Shown here: piece by piece, positions 1 through 12,560 of the stretch | Layout: the number at the start of each line of letters is the position of its first letter | How positions within the stretch are numbered: the stretch's first letter is position 1 | From: Nemania diffusa | Taxonomy: Eukaryota > Ascomycota > Sordariomycetes > Xylariales > Xylariaceae | NCBI GenBank assembly: GCA_038501195.1 | Contig: JBBPUQ010000001.1 | Span: 1,178,001-1,242,000, forward strand | Reading direction: 5' to 3' | DNA length: 64,000 nucleotides | Program-made: the position numbers and the translations under genes | The notes under the pieces: generated by a model | Told to the model about the DNA's origin: nothing | Seen by the model: only the letters and a program-made list of their open reading frames with translations | Database searches by the model: none

Positions 1-2464
1 AACTCGCCAAACACTACTCTTCTCGGCTACGCTCCCTTCCTCCGTTACGGAGTTTGTAAGGGCTGGATGCCAAGTAAGTGATCCCTAGCTATGTTATTGT
101 TTTCACCCTTAATTGTCAAGATGATGTCCACTTGAATCTGTTTACTTGTAGTCCTGCCGACGTTTCTTGTTTCCCGTGTACTAATAGGAAGCGCAAGCAT
201 GGCTAATTTATTTCTATAGGACCCCATATTGATCCGGTTAGATGCCGATACTAAGATTAGCCCAGATCTAGAAGCGGCTGTCTTTAGTGTTAAAGGGGCT
301 GAGAAGCTCGGGACACTACTACACATTTTGCACGATGTTATCAAGATACCCACCGGCTTGCCGGAAGGGGCTCAAGAGTCGGACGAGAATCTGTCAAAAA
401 AAAGGAAACGAGGGCCCGATGCATCTCACGAAAAGCAGAAACCTTCTCCATACTCGACTATTGTTTTCACTTCTACTAAGCATGACGTCGAGTTTCTCCA
501 GACGATGCTTACTCTTGCCGGTTTTGCCGTCTCTTATGTCTACGGTTCTCTAGACCAGACTGCAAGAAACACTCAAATAGACAACTTCCGAAAAGGAAGG
601 TCATACATCCTAGTAGTCACCGATGTTGCTGCTAGAGGTATAGATATACCTCTGTAAGTCGAAAAGCCCTTGCTCCTGTTCTATTTATGGTGAAGAGCCA
701 AGATTCGCTCTTCTAGCCAGTGGCACGTATGAAAAAATATCCATGTTTCCGAGTACCCCCACAAATGATACTAGAATAAAGTTGCTGACTATTGATTTAG
801 ACTATCCAATACGATTAATTACAGTTTTCCTGCAACCCCTAAACTCTATAGTAAGTAAAATTTAGGACAATACTCCTTCTGCTCTTGTTAGAAGTAGGAG
901 TAGAGATATTCTATTTCACTGCTTCAATGTCTCAAGAACAAGCTATACTCTCAAATCCTCTATAGGTTTCCCGTAAATAAGCAATTCGCTAACCTCTTCG
1001 AAAGTCCACAGAGTAGGTCGTGTCGCCCGAGCGGGCATGCGAGGCTGGGCCTACAGTCTTGTAAAAGACACAGACGTGCCATATCTCCTAGATCTCCAGC
1101 TATTCCTCTCTCATAAGCTCATTCTAGGTAAGGACGGCAATGGGCCGCCAAATTTCACAACAGACATGGTCGTGGGTGCCCCGGTTCGAAGCAAGGTCGA
1201 GAATTACATGGAATGGCTCAACAAGCTGTTGTCCGACGACTCCGACTTGACTGCCCTTCAGCGTGTTTCCGAAAAGGCGGAGAAACTCTACCTCAAGACT
1301 CGTAACAGTGCCTCGAGCCAAAGTGCGCGTCGGGCACGAGAAGTAGTCACATCTAGAGGGTTCTCCCAGGTCCATCCTATATACGGAGACGATGTCAGTG
1401 CCGTTGAGGATGACCGAGCCGATATGATGGCCAAGATCAGCGGCTTCAAACCGCAAGAAACAATCTTCGAGATCCGCAGAAATGCCAAAGGTGCTAAGGG
1501 CGGACGGAACAAGGAGGCAGAGGCCATAAAGGAGATACGAGAGCGATTCGGCCCCCGGAGATTAACCAATGGGATAGACAAGGAGGCTGAATCGAAAGAT
1601 TTGTCAGACGAAGATGCTGATGAGGCAGAAGGCGCCGAAGGTTTTGGTGTAGAAGCTGACGAAGATGAGGAAGCATCAGAGAATGAGCAGGATGACGTGG
1701 CGGAAGACTCCGACTCCGAAATGGAGGTCGTGATATCCAACCACCACGACACAGGCTCCTCCAAATCCCGCAAGGCCGCCCGCTCCGACGACTTCCGAGA
1801 CCCCAACTTCATCGCCTACGAGCCGCGCACCGTGAACGCGGCCGAGGCGCGCGCCTACGGCGTGCACTCGGGCGGGCAGTCGAACGGCAGCGTCAGCTTC
1901 GTCGAGGCGGCGCGCAGCGCCACCTTCGACCTCGCCAACGACGACGGCGCCAAGCACTTCGGCGAGCCCTCGCGCCCCGGCATGCGCTGGGACCGCAAGA
2001 ACGCCAAGTACGTCTCCCGCGCCAACGACGAGGACGGCTCCCGCGCCCAGGCCAAGGAGGGCGGCGGCGCCCGCATGGTCCGCGGCGAGTCCGGCGTCAA
2101 GATCGCCGCCAGCTTCCAGAGCGGCCGCTACGAGCGCTGGAAGAAGGAGCAGCGCGTCGGCCGCCTGCCCCGCATCGGCGAGGCCGAGCGCCGCGGCCCC
2201 GGCAGCGCGAGCGCGAACGCGAACGCCAGCAGTGGCCCCCGCTACAAGCATAAGCAGGAGAAGGCCCCTAAGGCCGCGGACAAGTACCGCGACGACTACC
2301 ACGAGCGCAAGAAGCGCGTCGCTGACGCGAAGGAGAAGCGCGTGGGCCGCTTCCGCGACGGCGACGGGAATAAGAAGGAACTTAAGAACGCGGATGATAT
2401 CCGCAGGGACAGGAAGGTCAAGGAATTACGTAGGCAGAAGAATGCGAGACCCCCGCGGAAGTAG
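1..2464 (+). CDS. DBP10: ATP-dependent RNA helicase DBP10, 3' part (5' end outside window)
   Basis: DEAD-box helicase of the nucleolus needed for 60S ribosomal subunit assembly (family knowledge). Exons read here are <2-73, 220-653, 801-850 and 1005-2464, with GT-AG introns of 146, 147 and 154 bases. They join in frame into 671 visible residues. The first exon carries motif III (LFSATLP). The second has the motif IV region (IVFTSTKH) and motif V ([12 protein letters not shown]). The 50-base third exon restores the INY-FP-PK stretch, and the fourth opens with motif [12 protein letters not shown], where the usual GRT is GRV. An acidic linker and a basic DBP10 C-terminal domain ([19 protein letters not shown], then RYKHKQEK) follow. 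Roughly 250-300 N-terminal residues lie upstream of the window. Base composition changes sharply within the last exon: from about 1,790 to 2,350 codons are strongly GC-ending. Converges on RPN1. Confidence 0.95.
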
Positions 2465-2774
2465 AAGCAGCCAGCAGATACAGTCGAGAATAATAGAGAC
2501 CGCAGTCGAGATGGCTACATAGCAATGAACACATATTATTTTCACCAATAACACAACGCCTGGCATCACATGAAACATTGTTGTAAACATGCATCGTCTA
2601 TTACCTTCCCACCAAGCAGATCTACGATCGCCGTGCCTAACGTGCGGCACGTCTAGCACGTGTACTCGATTTGATCTTAATAATACATTCCTGTGGCAGC
2701 CTAGTGACGTCCGTCCTACCATTTTCAATACCGGAGCGATTTGAGGCAGGACGAAAGGGGAGGGGAGAGCCCTA
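2465..2774. other. Convergent 3' intergenic region, DBP10/RPN1
   Basis: 310 bases between the two stop codons, which must hold both 3' UTRs and polyadenylation signals. I see no gene. A CACGTG palindrome sits near 2,657 in a small GC-richer patch. No clear terminator motif can be assigned by eye. Confidence 0.6.
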
Positions 2775-5692
2775 CTACTTCCCATCCTCCCAGTCCGGAT
2801 TCTAGAAAAGTTGTTAGCTGCAATTCCGTGCAAACTGGGCGAGGGGTAGATTTCATCCTACTTACCTTCCGAAGGATAACGAGGCCTTCCAAAGTGCTGC
2901 TCAGACTAATATATTCCTCATCCTCCAGCTCCGCTCGCTCACCATATGCCAAGAGCACAGGTGTGCTCTGTGTCTGCCACCCAGTTATAGTCTTGGGTCG
3001 ACCCGCCTGACCCACAACATCAACGGCCTGGCCAACGCGAACGTTGACGGTGAGGGGTTTCAAGTTCTCGTCAAGGGTAACAAGGAATCGAGGATGCATG
3101 GCAGTAACCAGGAAGTAAAGTAGGTAGTGGGAGTTCGCGGTGATGAACTGCTTAGCGTCAATCATAGCAACAAGGACGGCTAAAAGACCGCCAGTTGAGA
3201 CGCGTGAAAGAATCTGACGGTCGGTATGGAAGGGGTTCAAGGTCATTGTGCCCTTGCCCATATGCAGTAGACCTTGTGCTATGCGAACCATGAATAACGA
3301 TTCTTGGTCCCGGTGATAGTAGCTCGCAAGCTGCCGCAAAAGTTGGGCCAATCTTGCGTTGTTGGTGCCGGCGCCCAGAAGCCCCATAGCAAATATGGCG
3401 TTAATCGCAACATCATTGTCGTTATCATGGCTGTATCGAGACAATGTATCATACACCTTCATCTGAGGGTTGCTAGGGCTTATCAGGCCCATAGCTAACG
3501 GCACAGCACGGCGTATATTAGCCTCCCCATAATGCATAAGATGGCCAAAATGACGCAGGACCATTTCTTGGCCCACGTCCTCGCCCATGGCAACTAGAGC
3601 AATTCCGATAACAGCGTAAACCTGCTCTAACTCATCGCCCTTTTTCTCGTCCGTCTCTTCGAAGTGCTCATTGCATATGTGCAGCAGGTCTTGAATCTTC
3701 AAAACGGCACCAGTACCGGCCCAGGCACAGATCTCAGCTAGAACCGAGGTAGGTCGAGCCAATGGATGATTCATAGCCTTCAATGTTTCGAGAACAACAT
3801 CGACTTCCTCCTGACGGCCAAAAAATAAGAGGCCAAGGCCAAGACTAAGAAAGCGGGCCCACTTGTCTGTTAGTTTAGATTTGCGATCCTCGTCCATCAG
3901 CAAAGTGACAAACGCCTCGCTAATTTCCGGATTCGCTGAGCCAATGTAGATAAGGCCTAGCGATAGAGCAGCCATGGCAGCGATCTGCATGGATTCCTTA
4001 GAGTCATTGACAATAGGCAGAAGGTAGTCTACGAGATCGACCCTCTGAGATCCGGCATATGAAAGACCTAGGCCCATGATAGAAGCTGTTCTTACGAGGG
4101 GATTCTTGTGCTCCAACTTATCCGAATCACCCAGTAACGCTAGTGCTGGGTCACTGTCAATGTGTGTACCAGAGCTCATGATGCCAATAGCGAGCATCGC
4201 GCCAGCTAATATCTGAGGTTCTGATGCATAAGTGTATTTGTCGATCTTGTCAAGGCCGTTTTCGACATCCCACATGAGCAACGTGCCAAGGGAAGCCACT
4301 GTGGACATCATACCCTCATCTTTAGTTTTCCAAACCCAGGTGTCCTTCTCGTCGTCATTTAACATCATTTTGTCGTTACCAAAGCCCGCGTTGACGAACG
4401 CATTAACAAACCCAGCCGCCAAGTTGTGCCGGGCAGAATCCAGGTTTGTCATACCAGCTACACGACTGCTTTCAAGGTGACTCTTGTAAATATCTTCGGT
4501 GGTCTTGGGTTCCAGGATGTTGAGCTCCTTGCCCAAAGTCTTGAAGTATTCAGAGAGCTTGATATTGCCAGCCGCCTCTTCGAGAGCTTGGCCGTGTTGA
4601 TCGTTTTCTTCTATAGAGGCGCCATTACTTAAAAGCTTTAAAGCAATCTTTTGCCGGCCTATGACAAATGCCAGCTGCTTTTTAAGTGTCGGATCACTTA
4701 TAGCAGTAAAATCGCTCATGATTAACTCGAGATCATTTAAACGTATCGCAATAACCATGGCCTGGGCGCACTGATTATAGGTGTTGTAGATATCATGGGC
4801 AACGCGAAGGAACTGCTCATTTTCAGGAAAGGTCAACAGATTGACCATGCTGACGAGGTACAAGCAGACCCGGGAATAGGTATTCTCGTCGACGAATTTG
4901 GGTAACTGCTCGATTATCTCCAGCTCGCTCATCAAGTCAACGGCGTCCGCTTCTGCGTTGCTCTTCAAGAAGAGCGGCACGAGAATTAGAGCAAGATCCA
5001 CGAGGTTCCGCACGGGCTCATCAGCGGCAATACGTTTTACATATACCTCGCCGATCTCCAGGGCCAAGTGCCGGGTGTACTCGTGGCCCCACGACCCAAT
5101 GTCTTGGGTAGGGGATAGCAATCTGTATTTCAACGTGTCCTGGCGCTCCTCGTCCGAGAACGTCATCCCGATAACAGAAAGGACATCGGCCAAAGATGCC
5201 TTGTCTTCACCCTCGGGCCAGTTTTCGTACAGCTTTGTCAGCGGTTCGTAATGTGGTCTCAGAAATTTGAGGGGCTTCGGAACTGCTGTCATGGAGGAGG
5301 TGGACGTCTTGATCGAGGTCTTCATAGCTTCTAGGGCAGACTTGTATAAAGATGTATCTAGCTCCTACAGGCGTGCATGGTCAGTCGCAGATTCGTCACA
5401 CGCAGTAGAAAGCAGAAGCGTGCTCACCGTCAGTCTTTCTACGAGCATGTCAAGCTCGCTCTTGAGCTGTTGATCCTCTTCGCTCAGTTCCTCTATAGCG
5501 GTGATGAATTAGCATGGCTGAAATGGCAGCATCGCGCAAGGAAGGCAGCCTACCATCGATCTTGTCATCTTCCTTCTTGCTATTTGCTTGTGACGGTCCA
5601 TCCTTGCCTTTCTTGGCCTCGTCAGCCTTGGTATCGGTGGCTTTCCCCTTCCCCTTGTCGGTCACTTTAGATGCGTCATTGGTGGGTGCCAT
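2775..5692 (-). CDS. RPN1: 26S proteasome regulatory particle base subunit Rpn1 (PSMD2)
   Basis: Non-ATPase scaffold of the proteasome base that docks ubiquitin, UBL shuttle factors and the deubiquitinase Ubp6 (family knowledge). Four exons read on the minus strand: 5692-5554, 5492-5428, 5364-2866 and 2801-2775, with introns of 61, 63 and 64 bases. All junctions join in frame to 909 residues. The N-terminus is charged and Lys/Glu-rich, then EELSEEDQQLKSELDMLVERL, the conserved KTSTSSMTAVPKPLKFLRPHY block and IGSWGHEYTRHLALEIGEVY. A long series of helical PC (proteasome/cyclosome) repeats (GLGLSYAG, GLIYIGS, GLGLLFFG, AMGLLGAG) follows. The end is PKTITGWQTQSTPVLLAYGERAELEDEEYISL, then VILRK. 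The final exon encodes only NPDWEDGK; without splicing the frame would run into an unrelated tail. Length is normal for fungi. The start is the first ATG of exon 1. Confidence 0.96.
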
Positions 5693-8582
5693 GGTCGCTG
5701 AGACGGCAGCGGAAGAGGCGGATACGGAAGGGGAGTGACGTGAAGGGAAAGCAAGGTGCTTGGTGGGAACAACTCGGGCGGTTCTTTAGATGCTGTCAAA
5801 AGAGAAGTGTGGAATTGATGTGGAGTTTGAATAGAATCGATCGATCGGTATATGGATGATGAAGTTCGTAAATAATGTTGGCGGTGATATCTTGGCGTAC
5901 CTAAGATGGGCGTTATATGTCGTGCGCGGTGATGATCGCGGAGGTGGGATGAATGTTAAACTTCTTGGGAGCTGCTGGTGGAGTGATTGGGGAGCTTCGC
6001 TGCAGTAGAATACCTACAACAGCCGCAGGTGGTGGACTTGCTTAGGCCGGGCGGCAATTGGCAAGCATTACGCGACCCTCTGCCGCCTAGGAAGTGGTCC
6101 ATGCTGTCGAAGCCTTGCCGCCGCCGGCCAATCATAAGAGGTGGTACCTGTACCTACATTAAATCTCATTTACCACTAAAAGGAGCTAACTATTACCTAC
6201 GATATACCAAGCTACCAAATATATGTGAAATCTTATATATTAGGTATCTTTATAAATATCGCTTTACAATTGAGTTTAAGCAGAACAGTAAAAGCACTGC
6301 TGCTCTATACCATATGTATACGTAGGTAGGTAACATCTTCACTTAGTGCGTAGACCCGCTACCCTGGCTAATCTACGCACTGCCTAGAGATGTCGCAGGT
6401 AAGACGAAGAGGTTGTGGTCTATATCGCTATGTATTTCATAAAACACATACAAATTATTCTCATTAAATTTCCCTCTTCTATCTTCCCTTTTTCCTGTAT
6501 TTTGCGCTGGACAGATATGTTTTATCAGCATATCTCCTAAAGTCAAAGCATTTGCCTAGTCTAAATCACAACAGTTACGTAGTTATCGACTATAGCGCCG
6601 GTTTCTTCGTCCTTAAATTAAATGTAGTTTTACAGTCTTAGCTTCGATTCCCTAGATATCTATTCTTATTTACTACCAGAATGAGGGTTATAGAATGCCT
6701 AAGTGGTGGGCACTACCTTAGAGAGAACCTTTGGAACAAGTCCGAGAAGCTATTAAAATGTGGAGACAGACATACGATACATTACCTACCTAAATCGCCC
6801 CTCTCCGATAAGAATGCCGGGGGATCTTAAATAATAATTTTGGCGGGGTTCTAGGTTTTACCATTTTTTACAGCCTCTATGCCTTAGGTAATTAGTTACC
6901 TGAATGATAGATGACCAAGGAGCTACATTTATCCATTATTTTACTACCCACGCTTTGACATATTAGCCGCAACGAGGCTACAAGACATGTTAAAAGCTTT
7001 TACTAACTTTAAGAAGGCAGGGCCGGAGAAGTTCATACCAGATGCCCAAACCATATTCAACTTTACAGACTCAGGATGAGCTAAAGGGAACTCACTAGAC
7101 CATCTTAACTACAACTTTATTTAACTACGTAACTCAATCCCTAAAACTGCTAGAGGCAAAGGAGATCTAAGGATTCGCAAGGCGTATATATAGGTCTATA
7201 TGTAAGAAGACTTAAATTGAAGTAGATGCACTTTGATTTACAACGTACTTTAAATAGAGTGCCTTTGCCGGCAAAGCTTTCTATTTCAAAGACAACTTTC
7301 TTGGCACTAATGGGCATTTTTCGGGAAGGTAAATACGTGAAGGAAACAATAGGTTCCATGGAATACCCGACTAATAACCATCACTTGTCCAAACAAGTCA
7401 GACCCCATATTCGTTAAAGGGGCAAAATCAAGTACGTGTTTAGCTTCGGTGTAGAAATACAATTCATCAACACCAAAAGCTTCGGAACAACAATACGCCA
7501 TTAGACGGGACCCTCTTCAAAAAGCACGAAGGATAAGGAATTAAAACAGAGCCTGCGACTTGTAGCGCCTGATGTAAATATTTATTACTAAACGCGCCTT
7601 AGTTTGTACTGTTCCTTGCGCGTAATGAAAATATATATACCTGAATAGGTGTAGAGCGAGCGCCATCTTCAGTATATTCAGCATGAGGCAACCCATTAAC
7701 GCACTCAAACCCGTATAGCCCATAAAAAGCTTTTCAAGTCGTGACGCCCAAATCCAGGTAATATTCTTGATTTTGGCCCTCGTTGAAGAACCCTAGCATA
7801 CATATCTCGCAATCTACCGCGATTCAAAAGTTAATATTATACTCAGTAGATCTACGAGGTTTAGCAACTGTCACGGAACAGAACTGCAACGCTATACCAC
7901 AACACCACTCGTACAGAATGCAAAAGTAGAACGTTGTCAAGGTTGGGAAACCGTGACCGTATGCAGCTACTTATAGGCTCACGGTTGGGACCGTGACAGC
8001 AACTCTGAAGTAAATTTTATTGAAATGAGATTCCCGTTCCCGGTCACCTGGCGATCGAAGAAGCTTTTCTGTATGGCAGTACTCTATCGCAAGCTGGAAA
8101 CCGTCTTCGTCTTGGGAAAACCGTCGCTTAGCTATAGATAGCAGTCTATCTCGGGTGAGCACTATCCATTTATACGTGTTCCCTTCTCTCACTAGGACAG
8201 GTATGTATTTGAAAACGGATGCGTGTGAGGTGAATGGGGGAGTGTTTTGCTTGTTTACCGGAGTGTTGACAACTCCGCGCGCCCTCCAGGCGTTCCGCCT
8301 GTCAGCAATGGCATTATAACAGAACTAGTCACCGAAGCACCTTGTTCATGTCATCCCATTCGTAGTTTGTAGAACGCCAGGCAGGACCTGTCACATCTGA
8401 GTTTCTCGTGTTTACACGCGACTTATCCATACAATACCGTGGGCCGTGAATCCTACCAGTCATATTGAGCCCAAACCTATATCAGGCTCAACCGAGGAAA
8501 AGCATTTATGCTATGCTCAGTAGTAGAGCAACAAAGCAACACTACAAGCACGCTGCCACTCTAACAGCTACTATATATAGTG
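5693..8582. other. Gene-free stretch between RPN1 and the NLR-like gene
   Basis: About 2.9 kb. The first 250-300 bases must include the RPN1 promoter. The rest is moderately A+T-rich, with repeated short TACCTA/TAGGTA motifs and only short frames (under about 115 codons) with no recognisable protein. A perfect 10-base inverted repeat lies at 6,345-6,381. Nothing else could be supported; short degraded repeat fragments are possible. Confidence 0.6.
6345..6381. repeat. Perfect 10-base inverted repeat (hairpin)
   Basis: AGTGCGTAGA at 6,345-6,354 is followed by its exact reverse complement TCTACGCACT at 6,372-6,381, leaving a 17-base loop. It lies far from any gene start. It could be a remnant of a small inverted-repeat element or a chance hairpin. 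Confidence 0.5.
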
Positions 8583-11500
8583 ATGATGGACGAGGCCGGT
8601 GTACTCGTGTCACCATTAGCCAACCGCCCGAAGGGCAACTCCGACCTGAATCAAACCCGTCTCGGAGCACCCCCCTACCGACTCGACCATCCGCCACAGA
8701 TTTCGGGCTGTGATGCGGAGAACAAAGATGAAAAGACTATATATACGCAGTTGCTTGAAGTCGTTAGCAAGCTAGGGGTACTGATTGACAAGACCCGCCC
8801 GATAAACACCGGCGTCAGTCAAGAGGAACAGGGCAGCGGGTCTGAGGAATGGGCGAAAGAGATACATACCACATTAAGCTCTTCTCGAATCGATATACGT
8901 GTCTGGCTAGACGACACATCGAACATCGTCAGTAGTTTGCCTGATGCATTCGAACATCTTGCTAGCTGCAATGCAGAATTAGAACAAACCCTCCAAAAAA
9001 TAGTACAAGGCATGCACCAGCGCCTAGCCTCAGTAGATGAGATGGTAGTGTCCGATGCAAGAGGTCCTTCAATGTTAGTACCACAAAATATCTCTTAGCC
9101 AGTGAGCTGACTCCCCGGGGAAGAGCGGCCGGACACCAGAGTTGTGACGTTGTGCAGCCCTGCAACGATTTCCGTGGGCTCGTTAACCGCTTGCAAAACC
9201 TGAAGCAACAGGTCCAGAGGGATCTGGGGTCCATCAGGCCGGACGGAAGCCGACAGGGTGAAGCTATAATCGACTATCCGCCTTCGATCCTTTGCTTAGG
9301 TGAGTTCCCAGCCTACGATTCTATATTCAAAATAAATCTTAACTTACGAGTTGTGCCATTTAGATGGAGGCGGTGTGAGAAGTTTCGTTAGCCTCATCAT
9401 TCTACAAAGACTCATGACATATGTTCATGCCCTATGGGAGGGACTAGAGAATCAGCCAAACGGTAAGTAAGTTCTTAACAACTCGACCGCGTTATAGTCT
9501 ATTGTCTCCATCTAACTCCTTGCAGCAGCTTCGACATCGCCTCCTAAACCTTGCGATATCTTTGACTTTATTTTTGGTTCTAGCAGCGGAGGGTAGTACA
9601 AATGCGTAGAGTCGGCCTACCATAGAACACAAAGCTAACAAGTTATAGGCTACTAGCGATCATGCTCGGTCGTCTTGAAATGACTATCGAACAATGTTTT
9701 GAAAAATTCAGCGCTTATGCGGACGAAATTTTTTGCCATCGGAGACGGTTTCCTTTTTTTCCACTGTCGAAATACAGCGACAAGAGACTGATCCGAGCCA
9801 TAAGACATATTGTGGGTGACTTTGACCCGTCACCAGACAGCAAAAAATGGAGGGGCACCATTTTCAAGGACACAAGCGGACAATGTAGGACGTGAGTCAT
9901 TGCATGTATCTCAACTTGCTAGAGATTATATGGGATATTTTCACTAATTTAGAGTAGTGGCGTTTTGGCCTACATAGCTACGACAGGAAATCCTACCTTA
10001 TCTTACACGCCCTACATGATCCGTAGCTACGACTGTGAGCCCGAGATAGCAGAATCCGAGGAAGAGTCGGGTCGATTTCCAGCTTTGAATCCTGGGCCAG
10101 CCAGTTCCTTTCAAATCTGGGAGGCTGCACGAGCAACCACGGCAGCTCCGCGGTACTTTACGCCTCTCAAACATAAAGACCAAGAGTTCTATGATGGTGG
10201 AATTACCTCGAATAATCCCTCTCTACAGGCTCTAGGTGAAATGCAGGCTCTGATGCCACATACCCCAATCAATTGTATTGTGAGCATTGGTACGGGAGAT
10301 ATGCCGCCATTAGCAGCCGTATCACAGGACATAGCTGGGTTAATAACGATGGATTTAACGGAGACACAAGATACAGAGCGACTAGCTTTCGCCATCGCTA
10401 ATAGCCTAGAGATTCCATACTTCCGGTTCAACCCTAAACTCCAGAGACGTTTCGCGATGGACGAATGGATTCGTCGAGGATCTCCTCCAAACGCCACGAA
10501 CATGACATTAGATGATCTTCGGGTATCTGTTGAGGAATTTCTTGATAAGGGCGAAGTGATTACTGAGCTTCACAAATGTGCAGAGATACTTGCTCACCGA
10601 ACCACGTCCGTCAGCAAACATATCCTCGACTGGCTTACTGCGGTCGACTACGTCCCTGTGCACAGCGACTTGGTCAATTACCGAGCAGCGGGCACCGGTC
10701 AGTGGCTGCTAGACTCGAAGGAGTTTAGACAGTGGCTACGAGCCGGCAGCGAGACTCTATTCTGCTCGGGTGGGCCCAAAGTGGGAAAGACGATGTTGAC
10801 ATCGATTGTGATTGACGAACTTAGGGCTCATTCTGGGAGCTATGACACCGCCATTGCGTACGTCTATTGTAACTGGCATTGGAGACGGAGACAGAGAGCC
10901 GAAGACATTCTCGCAAGTCTTTTGAGACAGCTGGCTCAAGGCCGGCCCTCTCTATCAAAAAGCGTGAAGTTGCTCTACGAACAACATAATAAGCAAAGGA
11001 CGAGGCCATCGTTGAGCGAAATCTCGAGAGTTCTCCAGTCTGTGGTCGTTTTATACTCGAGGGTCTTTATTGTTATCGATGCAATAGATGAATGCCGTGA
11101 AGCCGACCGAATCAAGCTTTTGTCTGAGATCTTCGGGATCCAGAAGGAGTTTAGGGTAGCTTTTTTTGCCACGTCAAGGTTTATTGTCCCGGAACTCGTA
11201 AAGCCATCTGACAACACTACGTTACTCGAGATTCGAGCACATGAAGAGGACGTACAAAGATATGTAGACAGTCAAATGTCACGCCTACCATCGTTTGTTG
11301 ATAGCGATGAAGATCTTCAACAAGATATCAAAACTACGATTGCTAATACTGCCGACGGCATGTAAGTATTCTTACACCCTATCGAGAAATATGCTAACTT
11401 AAGTTACTCAACTAGTTTTTCATTAGCAGGAATTTCTTTGCTTTCTTTAATCGGGTGCAAATCTCTGAAGGTCCTCCAAAAAAATTTGGCGGAAATTCGA

Positions 11501-12385
11501 ACTAATCCCGGATATTATGACTCGATGTATCGATTCGTATTGAGCCGTATAGAAACACAGCTCAGCAATCAGAGAGCGCTCGCTATCCAGGTCTTATCTT
11601 GGATTACATGCGCTAAGCGGCCGCTTAATGTTACAGAGCTTCGGCACGCGCTTGCGGTTGAGGTTGGTGAGCCCCAGCTTGATCCAAAGAATCTCTCACA
11701 GATCGAAGACATGCTTGCTGTATGTGGTGGGTTGGTTACGGTGAACAAGGAAAGTGGCATTGTTCGATTCTACCACTACACAGCGCAAGAATATTTTAAA
11801 CGAATGCGAGAGGAAGAGGGTTGGTTTCCGAACGCGGAAGCTGAAATCGCCACCATTTGTGCGGTTTATCTCTCCTTTGATGTGTTCAAAAGTGGGCTGT
11901 GCCGAACAGACGAAGAGTTTGAAGAACGTTTGTCTGGAAATGCTTTCTATGACTACGCTGCGAACAACTGGGGCCATCATGCTCGCATAGCTTCAACGCC
12001 CTGCCAAGCCGTTATGGATTTCCTAGAGTGTGGGACGAAGGTAGAAGCATCAAGCCAAGCGATGATGGCTCATAAACGCGCCTCGTGCGAGACAGGATAT
12101 AGCCAAAGAACTCCGAGACGCATGACGGGACTGCACTTAGCGGCATATTTCGGGGTAGAAATAGCGATAAAAACGCTCCGTGAGAAGTCCTACGATCCAG
12201 ATGCGACAGACAGTCATGGCCAGACACCACTATCCTGGGCTGCCGCAGGAGGGCATGAGGCTCTAGTACAACCACTGCTCAATGTGGCTGTAGATGCCGA
12301 TTGTAGAGACGTTTCTGGCCGGACGCCGGACGGGAATACAGACGTCGTTGAGCCGCTGCAAGATTCATCTCCTAACCTAGTGTAA
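8583..12385 (+). CDS. Patatin-NACHT-ankyrin protein (fungal NOD-like receptor type)
   Basis: Multidomain STAND protein: an N-terminal region with a coiled-coil-like stretch, a patatin phospholipase, a NACHT-type NTPase, then a short ankyrin tail. Exons I can support: 8,583 to about 9,044 or later, about 9,099/9,140-9,299, 9,364-9,462, 9,526-9,592, 9,649-9,891, about 9,955/9,958-11,361 and 11,416-12,385. The patatin oxyanion motif DGGGVRS, nucleophile GSSSGG and catalytic Asp (YDGGITSNNP) are all present, split over several exons. Walker A is GGPKVGKT (about 10,770) and Walker B is FIVIDAIDECRE (about 11,066). Two ankyrin repeats follow (TGLHLAAYFG, GQTPLSWAAAGGHEA); a third is shortened (GRTPDGNTDVVEPL) and a stop follows. 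Such proteins act in fungal non-self recognition or cell death (family knowledge; role here inferred). The join near 9,045-9,140 is uncertain: it needs an intron I cannot place or marks a frameshift. It could therefore be a pseudogene. Confidence 0.8.
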
Positions 12386-12560
12386 TTATCTACTTACTGT
12401 TCGCTTCTCTTATTATTACTATCCTTGCGAAACTACACGCGTGTGGCGTATTCATTTTTTGAATAGAATAATTCTGCTATCGTTTTACTTATAAGAACTG
12501 TTTTAAAAAATTGTATCTAAGCTTATACTGCTAAACATTATACTAAGCGTCGTTTGGTAG
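12386..12560. other. Junction spacer between the NLR-like gene and the A+T block
   Basis: 175 bases of ordinary composition between the NLR-like stop codon and the first base of the inverted repeat. A small hairpin, ATTCATTTTTTGAAT, lies near 12,450. It presumably holds the gene's 3' UTR. The change to nearly pure A+T is complete by about 12,660. Confidence 0.6.

Noticed and set aside
1676..2302. 208-codon open frame antisense to DBP10
   Set aside because: Lies opposite the GC-rich coding stretch; its Val/Ala/Gly-rich translation is the usual shadow of GC-ending codons. The sense strand has clear DBP10 motifs.
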